A stretch of 64,000 bases of DNA. Origin: Paraspadella gotoi. Taxonomy: Eukaryota > Chaetognatha. Position 1 is the first letter of the stretch. The number at the start of each line of letters is the position of its first letter. Positions 22,983 through 33,624 of this stretch are shown here, piece after piece. The stretch lies in NCBI GenBank assembly GCA_051294375.1, contig CM119270.1:10436766-10500765 (forward strand). Direction: 5' to 3'. The notes beneath the pieces were generated by a model. The model did no database searches. It was not told where the DNA came from and was given only the letters and a program-made list of their open reading frames with translations. Made by a program: the position numbers and the translations under genes.

Positions 22983-23080
22983 ATTCATTCATTCTTTCTT
23001 TCTTTCTTTCTTTCTTTCTTTNNNNNNNNNNNNNNNNNNTTCTTTGTTTCTTTGTTTCTTTCTTTGTTTCTTTGTTTCTA
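22983..23080. repeat. (TTTC)n/(TTTG)n tract with an 18-N gap
   Basis: TTTC repeats enter the gap at 23022-23039 and TTTC/TTTG repeats leave it. Confidence 0.93.
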
Positions 23081-23156
23081 TCATTAAGTTTATGTTTATT
23101 AGTCAACCAATTATTGTCTTTCTGTGTCGATCGTTATGTCTCTTTTTAGCGGAAAC

Positions 23157-23206
23157 TGTAGCTGTAATTGTAATTGTAATTGTAACTGTAGCTGTAGCTG
23201 TAATTG
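23157..23206. repeat. (TGTAAY)n hexanucleotide-like repeat
   Basis: TGTAAT/TGTAGC/TGTAAC units. One frame reads alternating Cys-Asn/Ser, a by-product of the repeat. Confidence 0.85.
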
Positions 23207-23992
23207 TGTAACTCACTTTTTCTTTTTTTTCTTTTGCTTCGATTGGCGACACGCTACACGCTACTCAACTACTCACAAGAAAGCGGTTCACACCCGTTGT
23301 CACGCTTACGGTTTCACTCTCTCCCCCGATTCACTCTCTATCCCTTTTTACTAAACAGGCGTCGAGCGTTTGATCCCCACGAGAAAACCTGAACGCCAAC
23401 AATGGAGAAGCGGGAGAAAAGGGAATTAAACAAAATTAAATAAAAACGAAAAATAATAAAAAAAATTGGAAAAATAAAAGAGAGCGAAAAAAAAGTCTCC
23501 GGGGATAAAATGAAAACCTCATCGAATTTTACGAGGGCGACTCGATGAACGGAGGCGGGTAGATGTGGAGGGGAAGTGGAGAGGGTGGAGATAGGGGGAT
23601 TGAGGGGGAAGTTGTGGTGGAGAGGCTCATGAGACAATTTCGAAGAAAGGGATGACAGGCAAATTGTTGTGAGAGTGCTGTTTCTTTTGAAATTAAAGTC
23701 ATTTACGACAACTCTGTTGTTGGTTTGAAAAACATAGATGGGACACNNNNNNNNNNNNNNNNNNNNNNNNNNNNNNNNNNNNNNNNNNNNNNNNNNNNNN
23801 NNNNNNNNNNNNNNNNNNNNNNNNNNNNNNNNNNNNNNNNNNNNNNNNNNNNNNNNNNNNNNNNNNNNNNNNNNNNNNNNNNNNNNNNNNNNNNNNNNNN
23901 NNNNNNNNNNNNNNNNNNNNNNNNNNNNNNNNNNNNNNNNNNNNNNNNNNNNNNNNNNNNNNNNNNNNNNNNNNNNNNNNNNNNNNNNNNNN

Positions 23993-24137
23993 CCAACGCT
24001 GTCACAACGGTCACCTCCACCGTGATCCCCAATGTCATCAATGTCGTCAGCCAATGTCCGCCGTCTCTACCTCCGCCTCTCGATTCCTTGACAACTCCTC
24101 TCATTACCATCGTCTTGTCTTCCACCAACGTCATTGC
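23993..24137 (-). CDS. Candidate minus-strand exon, copy 1 (cut by gap)
   Basis: On the minus strand a GATTGCAG acceptor-like site precedes an ATG (24134-24132) and a frame, MTLVEDKTMVMRG..., that stays open to the gap at 23992. The same region in copy 2 has two single-base deletions relative to this copy, one of which makes a stop nine codons after the ATG. After the second deletion copy 2 returns to the same frame, so the frame seen here probably continues as in 24985-25190. No known domain is recognised. Confidence 0.3.
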
Positions 24138-24465
24138 CTGCAATCGCAACAGACCACAACGCGGAAGCTAGAAACGATCCAACTTTATATCCAGATGCAA
24201 GAATATTTGAAGACAAAAAATCAATTTAATGTTAAACAACATTCAACAAACACCTGCACTGTTGCGAATCAAATCATCAAATCATCCGCCTTTCTGCGAC
24301 TTCACCTCTCTAATCCACTCGCTCTCACACTCACACTCACAACTCCCCTTTCATCCGATTTTAAATTCACTCGTCCCTCTTCCTCTCGTTCACCCAGTTT
24401 CGCATTCACATCCGACAAACGTTTCACGACCTCGTGTCACCATACTGTTGTTGAGTTTTTTATTG

Positions 24466-24466
<1 letters not shown>

Positions 24467-24496
<30 letters not shown>

Positions 24497-24585
24497 AAAA
24501 AGAGAAAAAAAAGAAAAAAAAAAAAAAAAAAAAAAAAAAACAAAAAAAAAGAAAAAAAAAAAGAAAAAAAAAAAAAAAGAAAAAA

Positions 24586-24621
<36 letters not shown>

Positions 24622-24711
24622 AAAAAAAAAAAAAACAATAAAAAAAAAAAAAAAAAAAAAAAAAACAAATAAAGAAAAAAACAAAAAAAAAAAAAAAAAA
24701 CAAATAAAAAA

Positions 24712-24749
<38 letters not shown>

Positions 24750-24796
24750 GAAAAAAAATAAAAAAAAAAAAAAAATAAAAAAAAATAAAACAGAAA

Positions 24797-24838
<42 letters not shown>

Positions 24839-24861
24839 AAAGAAGAAAAAAAAAAAAAAAA
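24467..24861. repeat. Impure poly(A), ~395 bp
   Basis: Almost pure A with isolated C, G and T. It is far longer than a typical retroposon tail, and the scattered single-base interruptions look like unpolished long-read consensus. Confidence 0.9.
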
Positions 24862-24884
24862 ACATAGATGGGACACCCCCCCCC

Positions 24885-24886
<2 letters not shown>

Positions 24887-24978
<92 letters not shown>

Positions 24979-24979
24979 A
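24887..24979. repeat. (CT)n microsatellite inside copy 2 of the duplication
   Basis: A C-run followed by CT repeats with three interruptions. The corresponding part of copy 1 is the 246-N gap. Confidence 0.93.
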
Positions 24980-24984
24980 TCGTT

Positions 24985-25190
24985 AGTGACTCTGCGTGAG
25001 AGGTTCCATTAACGCAACTTCGACGTGGAGTCAGATCGACCAGAATCTCGACTACTTTGCCCCCATCGCTCTGTCCACTTCCACCGACTTTGTCCATTGC
25101 TTCTTGCACTTCTTCTGGCGCTGTCACAACGGTCACTCCACCGTGATCCCCAATGTCATCAATGTCGTCAGCCAATGTCCGCCGTCTCTA
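24985..25190 (-). CDS. Candidate minus-strand exon, copy 2
   Basis: An open frame of about 68 codons on the minus strand with balanced composition (PEEVQEAMDKVGG, then KVVEILVDLTPRRSCVNGTS), running into the GA tract downstream. It lacks an ATG: the frame opens after a TAG at the 5' side because of a one-base deletion relative to copy 1. It could be a decayed duplicate, or an intact exon with a consensus error. Function unknown. Confidence 0.3.
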
Positions 25191-25605
25191 CCTCCGCCTC
25201 TCGATTCCTTCACAACTCCTCTCATTACATCGTCTTGTCTTCCACCAACGTCATTGCCTGCAATCGCAACAGACCACAACGCGGAAGCTAGAACGATCCA
25301 ACTTTATATCCAGATGCAAGAATATTTGAAGACAAAAAATCAATTTAATGTTAAACAACATTCAACAAACACCTGCACTGTTGCGAATCAAATCATCACG
25401 TACTTAATCTTTTTTCCGCCTTTCTGCGACTTCACCTCTCTAATCCACTCGCTCTCACACTCACACTCACAATCCCCTTTCATCCGATTTTAAATTCACT
25501 CGTCCTCTTCTCTCGTTCACCAGTTCGCATTCACATCCGACAAACGTTTCACGACCTCGTGTCACCATCTCTTGTTTATGCAAACTCTCATCCACCTTCA
25601 CTCAC

Positions 25606-25608
<3 letters not shown>

Positions 25609-25692
<84 letters not shown>
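25609..25692. repeat. (CT)n microsatellite
   Basis: About 84 bp of uninterrupted CT just past the end of duplication copy 2. Confidence 0.97.
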
Positions 25693-25697
<5 letters not shown>

Positions 25698-25852
25698 CCT
25701 TTTTGTACGTACCGACGAGAAAGACAGGTCTCGCGCAAAAGCTCTCTCTTCAATCGAATTTCCCTCCCCCACCCTTTATCGTCCTCACACCATAGACCTT
25801 CACCTCCTCCATCTCCATCTCACCCCCTCGCTCACCGATTCATCTCCCCCTT

Positions 25853-25877
25853 NNNNNNNNNNNNNNNNNNNNNNNNN
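25853..25877. other. Assembly gap, 25 N
   Basis: Fixed-size N run in pyrimidine-rich sequence. Confidence 0.99.
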
Positions 25878-26094
25878 CTTTCTCTCGCCGCCTTCCGGGT
25901 CATTCATCATTCCTCGTGACCGGCGCTTCCCCTTGACAGGCATTCCAATCGCCGAGGAAAAAAGAGGGAGTGAGGAAGAGGAAGAGAGAGAAAGAGTGAG
26001 AGGGAGAAAGGGAGAGAGAAGGAGAGTGAGACAGAAAAGAAGAGGGAAAAAGGGAGAGAAAGGGAGAGAGAGATAGGAAGAGAGCGATAGAGGA

Positions 26095-26256
26095 NNNNNN
26101 NNNNNNNNNNNNNNNNNNNNNNNNNNNNNNNNNNNNNNNNNNNNNNNNNNNNNNNNNNNNNNNNNNNNNNNNNNNNNNNNNNNNNNNNNNNNNNNNNNNN
26201 NNNNNNNNNNNNNNNNNNNNNNNNNNNNNNNNNNNNNNNNNNNNNNNNNNNNNNNN
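26095..26256. other. Assembly gap, 162 N
   Basis: Preceded by a degenerate GA/GGGA-rich stretch (25960-26094). Confidence 0.99.
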
Positions 26257-26705
26257 TGGGATGTATGAGGAGGATAGAAATTGATCTCGAACGCGGGTTT
26301 AAAAAAAAGAAGGGAATGTCGGTGAATGTCGGCAAGAAATCGAGGCGAACGAGGATCTGTCGACGCTTTGTCGGCCGCGTTGTCCGCTAGAATTGTCGGC
26401 ATAATGTAGACTTGTAGAGTTGTCTCCGTCGGGGGAAAAAGTTGGCGATAAATATCGGGAAAATTGTCGGGTGAATGTTTCGGTGATTGTCGTGCCGTCA
26501 AGCGGTCGAGAGGGACGTGTTTCACTTCCAACCGTTTTTTCCCGCTTGTTATTCCTTTCTTTATCTCTTTCTATCTTTCGCTCTTTCTGTCTTTCTTTCT
26601 TATCGTCGTCCCCGTGTTTGTCTTTCCATTGTTAGCCTTTTGTTTATATGACCTTCAAGAAAATTGTATTTCGGCAGCGCGATAAACGCCGGTGATAAAC
26701 CCAAA

Positions 26706-26710
<5 letters not shown>

Positions 26711-26742
<32 letters not shown>

Positions 26743-26838
26743 NNNNNNNNNNNNNNNNNNNNNNNNNNNNNNNNNNNNNNNNNNNNNNNNNNNNNNNNNN
26801 NNNNNNNNNNNNNNNNNNNNNNNNNNNNNNNNNNNNNN

Positions 26839-26870
<32 letters not shown>
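26711..26870. other. (CT)n tract containing a 96-N gap
   Basis: CT repeats both enter (26711-26742) and leave (26839-26870) the gap at 26743-26838, so the missing bases are almost certainly more CT. Confidence 0.95.
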
Positions 26871-26873
<3 letters not shown>

Positions 26874-27203
26874 TATTTGGAAGAAGTCTTTGTTTCTTTC
26901 GGCCCCATATTTTGAACGGCGGAAGTGGGTGTGTGGGCGTGGCAACGTTTTCGGGCAAATTACAGGATGGGAAAGGCAGACGACCGAGGTTTGATATTTT
27001 TAGCTGACAGACACAAATTGATAGAAAAAAAAATTCAAGAAGCTTTTAAAGAATTTTAAAATATTTTGCAGACAAATCAACTTCAAGTTCATAATTTTTA
27101 CCATGACAGGTTTTTCACCAACCAATTTATTTATTTTTCTGTATTTTCTGTATTTAAATTATTCCTCTACCAAATGATTTCAAATTTCCTCTCTTCCCCA
27201 CAG

Positions 27204-27518
27204 TATATTTCTCTCAACCCCTTTCGGCAACCGGATTTCCCCGTCGTCTGCGCTCTGAATGCGTCGCTGCTTCTCTTGCGAAGTCGAAAATCGATTCATT
27301 CGCTGTTTACCATATTTGGTGACGAGAGGAGATCGGCTTGGCTGAGTTTCGTCAAAGTTTCGAGAAATGGGGAGGGGGTTCCCGGGTATTGGGGATTTCG
27401 TTATTCATTTGAAAGGAAGGAAGGAGAGAGCGAGAAAGGGGAAGTTCTCACTTTTTCTTCCAACGCATTAAAGGGATCCATGCTTTTGATGTTTGTCCTG
27501 TTTGTCACAGAACGATGA
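27204..27518 (+). CDS. Candidate exon with a strong splice acceptor
   Basis: TTTCCTCTCTTCCCCACAG at 27185-27203 matches the animal acceptor consensus well. The frame after it is open for about 104 codons to a stop at 27516-27518 and has mixed composition (PDFPVVCALNASLLLLRS near its start, GVPGYWGFRYSFERKEGESE later). It also stays open upstream to an ATG at 27066. No domain is recognised. Alternatively the acceptor is used in another frame and the exon ends at a donor near 27319. Confidence 0.25.
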   Translation, partial: YISLNPFRQPDFPVVCALNASLLLLRSRKSIHSLFTIFGDERRSAWLSFVKVSRNGEGVPGYWGFRYSFERKEGESEKGEVLTFSSNALKGSMLLMFVLFVTER

Positions 27519-27681
27519 AGATGACGGTTGACGGATTGTTTACAAACAACAATAACGACAACAGCAAACACAATGGCGTCAAAAAAACCTGAGAGAAAAA
27601 TTAGTAGAAATAAAAAAACATGATATAGTATGTTGGTATGATGATTGAAATCAGTGATAACCGATTCTATTTAATAATAAA

Positions 27682-28005
27682 ATGGCCATCACAAATATAA
27701 CAACAGCTGAGATGAAGCAGAGAATGACAACGACCATCAAGTCAAAATACATCAACAAAAACGACGAAGCTGACGATGACGAAGCCGAAGACGACGAAGA
27801 CGACAACGACGACGACGACGACGAAGGGAAAGACATCGTTGATTCCAAGGAAGCCTCAAGTCTCCCGGAGAAAAAAAGAGTTAAACTTCTCGAGTTTAAT
27901 TCGCAGAAAATAAAATTGCAAATGAGGAACTGTTGTTGCCGCCTGTGGAAAATAAAGAGAAGGAAAATACGAAGGAAAAAAAAGAAGAAAAAGGGGAAAA
28001 ACTAA
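27682..28005 (+). CDS. Hypothetical low-complexity acidic/basic ORF, 107 codons
   Basis: An Asp/Glu-rich middle (residues about 28-48, from GAC/GAA repeats) is followed by a more varied stretch (KRVKLLEFNSQKIKLQMRNC) and a Lys/Arg-rich tail. The charged runs can be explained by trinucleotide and A-rich repeats, so coding is doubtful. Confidence 0.15.
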   Translation: MAITNITTAEMKQRMTTTIKSKYINKNDEADDDEAEDDEDDNDDDDDEGKDIVDSKEASSLPEKKRVKLLEFNSQKIKLQMRNCCCRLWKIKRRKIRRKKKKKKGKN

Positions 28006-28048
28006 ACTAAGAAGTCGACGCCATTTTCTTCCTTCTTCGAGATGCCTG

Positions 28049-28051
<3 letters not shown>

Positions 28052-28103
<52 letters not shown>

Positions 28104-28226
28104 CGTCTTAATTATTCGTCTTAAACTAATTAAATTACGAAGAGAAAGTCGAACCAGAGTACTAATGCCTTCGGGGAAAGGAATAAGGGAGCTCGGAGGA
28201 AAGAGAAAAGTGAGAGAGAGAGCGAA

Positions 28227-28317
<91 letters not shown>

Positions 28318-28318
28318 T
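28052..28318. repeat. Two (GA)n tracts
   Basis: GA runs at 28052-28101 and 28226-28318, separated by about 120 bp of unique DNA. Confidence 0.95.
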
Positions 28319-29700
28319 AAGAATCAAGAAGGGAAGACGTGGTGCAGACGCCACATTGTCGAACGACCACCACCCATGACGACGATACAGGAAAATAATT
28401 AAATTCTTGTCTATTTATTCTATATTTTATTCTATAATTTAACATACTCCACAAGAATATTTGATAGAGATCTTGACTTTCTTACTAGAACAATCGGGTC
28501 AGCTCAGGATCTTGCTTGGTTCATTTACCTTTCAAAATCTCCATGATCTTTTCGTAATCTTAATATTTAACTTTAATCTATCATCGCTTAACAAAAAATC
28601 TTTGCGTAACTGAGGAAAATTCTTGTATAAAAGAATGTTCTTATCAAAACTTTGGTAGGCGGATTCAATATTTTCTCCGACCGCAACGCCAGGAATACAA
28701 ACAAACATTCAACGAAATCTGCGTCTCGTCTATCAGACGGAAATCCGAGAAACTAAAACAAATAAATGAAAACAAAAGAAGAAATAACTAAACAAAAAAT
28801 CAAAACAAATCAATGCAGCAAAACTCAACGCATGGGCCTTGATAATTTCCTTTATATGCGGACGTCTTTTGGAAAAAGTTATTATTCGGAGATTTCCTCG
28901 CTCCGTATTCAGTATATTGTTCAGACAATTCAAGATGCTCGGGCAAAATCTCGGTGAAATCTATCTAAAATCTATCAGGATAGCAATAATCTTTCTTCCA
29001 ACGTTGATACGGCAAAAGTCACGGAAACCTTAACGCTGCTCCGTTTTCCCATTTGTCGATCTCGTTCAAACATTTTTCTGATTCCAATCGGGACTAAAAA
29101 AAATTATTGTTCAAGTTGAAACATCAAAAAAATATTAAAATCCGAACTGAAAATAAAAAAGAAAAAAAAAGATAAAACGTTTTGTTGTTTAAACTTTCGT
29201 CGTCTTTAGTGCTGACATCGACGATATCTGTGACGACTATGACTCACACAACTTGTGATTTACTTCTCACTCTTCTTTTTGCCCATCACCTTAACCCTCG
29301 CTGCGTTTTCAATCTCACCGTCGTATCTGTTTCAGACATTGAAAAAAAAACAAAAACAAAAAACAAAAGAGCAGCCCTCCTCTCTTCTTTTTTCTTTTGT
29401 TGACGTGGATAATAAGAACTGTTTTATCTCCTCCGCTATCCTCGACTTCGTTAATGTCAAAATTTCTTTTTTTATTTCCCAAAAAAGAGTCAAGTTATGA
29501 GTTTATGATATTTTGCTCGTATTTACGATGACGATGACGACCCATTGTCACAATTTAACTTTTTTCCCTTAAAATTTAAAAAAAAATTTTTTTTTGTTCC
29601 CTCACGCTTTTTTACTTTTTTTGTGTGTTCACCCTTTTTTTTCTGAGCCCTATTGTGCTATGCTCTTCTTTTGTTATTTCCTCGTCCTTTCTCTTTCCGC
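28319..29700. other. AT-rich intergenic DNA, no feature recognised
   Basis: It contains A-rich patches (29095-29180, 29341-29370), T-rich DNA near 29580-29645 and short frames only. Nothing resembling an exon with splice sites, an RNA gene or an inserted element was identified. Confidence 0.45.
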
Positions 29701-29713
29701 AACCCTGGGTGCG

Positions 29714-29715
<2 letters not shown>

Positions 29716-29797
<82 letters not shown>

Positions 29798-29868
29798 TTT
29801 CACAACCCTCCGGGTCTGCTCCACCAACGTGTCTGGTGCCCATGCCCCGAAACTGTTTGCATTCAAAA

Positions 29869-29933
<65 letters not shown>
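29716..29933. repeat. Two (CT)n tracts
   Basis: CT runs at 29716-29792 and 29872-29933 around about 80 bp of unique sequence. Confidence 0.95.
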
Positions 29934-29935
<2 letters not shown>

Positions 29936-30860
29936 CGCTCGAATTTTTGAATTTTGATACATGATTCCCTTCTCCTTTTTCTCCGGGACTGGATGCACGA
30001 CAACGAAGACGACGACGACGGAGAACGACGACGATTCTAAAGACAATTCACCTCCAGCTATTTTGAATCTTTTATATTTAAGAATAATCAGAATTAAGTT
30101 TTCTTCGCAAGTGACCTTGGAAAAACTACGATAAACTAAAATAAAAAAAACCCTTTTCTCCCTCTCTCTTTCTTTTCTTCTATCTTTCTTCCTTTTTCTC
30201 ATTAATGTCATCCTTTTACAAGGCGACGGACCGGCGCAACTGAACAATGACGTTACGTTGTTCCTTTGTCATCTCTCGCCAGACAACTCTTTTAGATGCT
30301 TGGCAAACAAAAGGTCAGAGAAACGAATTTGCGGGTTAGATTGAACGTATAGTTTAACAACAATATACACAGATGGCTGTTTAACAAGTATGCTAAAACT
30401 AAAAAATTGCCTCAAACCATTTGTCACAACTAAAATTAAAATTGGTCTTTTAACTAATTAATGAATCAAATGGGGAGTTGTTATTCTACAAAACATTTAA
30501 TACACATTACACAAATACTGCCAAACAAACACAAATTCATTGAAGTACATTTCAATTCCTTAAAATTAAAAAAAATAAATAAAAACTCCTTCAGTCTAAA
30601 CATTTCGGAATTAAAAACCCGTTATGATCCGAAGCGAGGGGACCGCTTATATTGAACGGTTCTGTCACTAACACATAACAATAATTACTGTCTCTTCACC
30701 GTAAAGGATCTCCTTGTTTATTCAGGATCTTTTTTCTCGATTAAGAGGCGGAGGAGATTTGGATTGGCTTCTGGCTTCTGGCTATTTACAGCTGTTCAAT
30801 AACAAATCATCGGACGCCGAAAAAAAATACCCTCTTGTGTTTCTTTGTTTTCTCTCAATT

Positions 30861-30987
<127 letters not shown>

Positions 30988-31752
30988 CCGAATTTTTCTT
31001 TTCACTCTCGACTTTCCAAAGTCGCCCTCCAGCTTCCCATCGGCGATGCCATTGGCGGGATCGTCTCATTTCCAGCCTTCAATTGGTTCGAATTCTCTTC
31101 AATTGGAGATTTGGGTTTTAATCCTTTTTTTATTCCTTTGAGGGTCATTCCAACGTGATAATCCCTCTATTCGGTACCGATAACGGAGACGACCTTAATT
31201 TTCTTATAATAATAAAAATTGCTTTCTTTAGATTGGCTTAATTGTTTATTTGATGGCGATTATCAAAATATGTTTTTGTTAGCGAATAAGAGGATTGGCT
31301 TTTTTTAAAAAAATGAAAGGAGCAGAATTAATAAGACACAAGTGAGTACAACAATATACAAAAGTTAGTTCAAACAATACAGATAAAGAAGCGATCTTGA
31401 CCCTGAATTTAGATAGGCTATATATATTATTTATTTTTTTATGAAAAAAGGTTTGAAAATCTCTAAAATATACTCTCCCTATGCTAAATTATTTAACTTT
31501 TTTAAACTTTTAGCTACAAAAAAAATCAACAACAATCGAATCGACTCTGAAGGAAACAACAACAACAACGACAAAAACCTGCCGATTCCCCCCCCCCAAA
31601 AAAAGGGAGCAGCCATCTGCCATCGATAGCGAAAGAGGTTCTCTCGCTTCGTTTTGATTAAACTAATGGCGTAATCGCCGAAGATACGATCGCGATAGGG
31701 AGAGCGAGAGATGAGATAGAGAGGGAGTCCCGAACCTTTTTTTTCTTCCTCG

Positions 31753-31890
31753 TGGCGTAAATCGATCGATTCTTCGTCGCTTAATTGACGCGTTTGACGT
31801 CGACTTCGTAATCGTCGTAATCGGCGTCAACGACGTAATCGATGTAACTCTCGTAATGGACGTAATTTGACGGCGCGGTCGACGTCATCC
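31753..31890. promoter_or_regulatory. Cluster of ACGTAA / TGACGTC words
   Basis: Within about 140 bp there are repeated CGTAATCG/ACGTAAT words and two GACGTC-type palindromes (near 31795 and 31881), giving several CREB/ATF-like half sites. It may equally be a decayed CGTAAT-type repeat. No downstream gene is identified. Confidence 0.25.
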
Positions 31891-32026
31891 AACCTTAACG
31901 GAATCACTACAATGTAGCGGCCGTGTTTGGAACTCTGGCGAAGGGGAAAGCTTGTAGTTAAGCTTGTATCTAAGAGAAAACTGAACAATAAATATCTTCT
32001 TCCAAATACATTTTTACCCGTTTTGT

Positions 32027-32029
<3 letters not shown>

Positions 32030-32114
<85 letters not shown>
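32030..32114. repeat. (CT)n microsatellite
   Basis: About 85 bp of uninterrupted CT. Confidence 0.97.
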
Positions 32115-32118
<4 letters not shown>

Positions 32119-32950
32119 CTCTTCCCCTCCGAAAATACCGAGTCTTATCGAAACGCCGCTAATTTTCTCTTTGGCAACAACGCAGCAACAAAGGAGAGAG
32201 AAGGCCTGAGTCGCTGAAAGAGAGAGTGGGTTGTTTTGGGGTTTTTGGTGGTTGTGGTTAGGGAGTGGTTTTGCGGGCTGGTGGAAGGTGGACTGTGGCT
32301 GAAAGGATGTGCAATAAATTTTTGTTTACATGTTCGACGGAATTTTACTTGAAATCAGATTCGAAGTTTTTTTACTTTATTACTTTTTTACTATATATAT
32401 ATACGTTTTGGGGAGACAACAACATAATTGTTGACCATAATCAACTTATTACCAACCCGTAACCGAGGTCATGTTAGTGACTATAATTGACCTTACCTTC
32501 GTATTATTGATTGTTTTCGTAGTTTTTGTTGTTGTCGCCTCAGTTTGCTACTTTCTATAGCTTTTTGATCAAATCCAAAACTGATACATTATCTAGTTAG
32601 GTGACCACCATTTCTCCCCTCCCCACGACACAGCCCATGACAACGTTCCTTGTCCAAAGTCGGTCCACCCTAATCCGTTCATTGGCTGCAAATGAACCTC
32701 AAAAGAATTTTTAATTTTCTCCCAAAGTTAAAATCGTTCGTTTTTTTTTCTTTTTCGTTTCTCCTCTTCTCTTGTTGTTTCTGGTTGTTTTTTTACGCGA
32801 ATCACAAATTAAATTCGTCGCTTAGCAACGCCGACCACGAGTGAGAGAAAGAGAGAGAGAGAGAAAGAATAAGATGAAGGGGAAAAGATAGACTGAGAGA
32901 GAGTGCGAGAGAATATGGTAGGTCACCATTATAAAAATTGTAATTCACTA

Positions 32951-32954
<4 letters not shown>

Positions 32955-33014
<60 letters not shown>
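32955..33014. repeat. (CT)n microsatellite
   Basis: About 60 bp of uninterrupted CT. Confidence 0.97.
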
Positions 33015-33021
<7 letters not shown>

Positions 33022-33405
33022 GTAATTTCATTTTTTTCTCCCTTTCCATTCCTCCTCTTCCTTTATCGCTTCCTCCCTTTTCTTTCCTCCCCTTCCTCCA
33101 TTCCGTTCCTCCTTTTTTCTCTCTATTTTTTCCTCGTTGCTGTTAATGACGGATTCCGGATGAGGTTAATGAATGGCGGATGGAGGGAAGGAAAAAGATA
33201 AAACGTCACAGAGGAGGAAGAGGAGGAAGAAGAGGAAGAGGAGGAGCGTGGGGAAGTGAAGAATGCTGAAAAAAAAGAATGGAGGCACAAAGAAAAGAAA
33301 AAAAAAGAAAATAGGGAATGAAAAAAATGAGCAGAAGCTAAGAAGGTAATTAGCGGGGGTACAAGTTGAAATCTAAGGAAACGGGAAAGCAACAAGGAAG
33401 AAGTT

Positions 33406-33409
<4 letters not shown>

Positions 33410-33463
<54 letters not shown>
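33410..33463. repeat. (GA)n microsatellite
   Basis: About 54 bp of GA, 400 bp from the preceding CT run and complementary to it. Confidence 0.97.
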
Positions 33464-33464
<1 letters not shown>

Positions 33465-33624
33465 ACAAATAAAGAGTACCCTAGAAGGTACATAAAAGCT
33501 ACTGTCGTTAAATGAACTGTCGAGCTTAAAATTAAGCTTAAAATTAATCCATCTTAATATTTAAATTAATTTGTAAAAGCTAATATTTTCCTATAATTCA
33601 TTTTGTGTGATTGCTGTTATTGTT

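Larger units (their letters stand above)
23731..25568. repeat. Direct duplication of ~0.7 kb separated by impure poly(A)
   Basis: Copy 1 runs from AACATAGATGGGACAC at 23731 to about 24447, interrupted by a 246-N gap (23747-23992). Copy 2 runs from the same word at 24862 to about 25568. The assembled parts are about 97% identical by eye and differ by small indels plus a 17-bp insertion in copy 2 (near 25398). Between them is about 400 bp of A with scattered C, G and T. This may be a true tandem duplication or an unresolved haplotype or assembly duplication. Confidence 0.9.
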
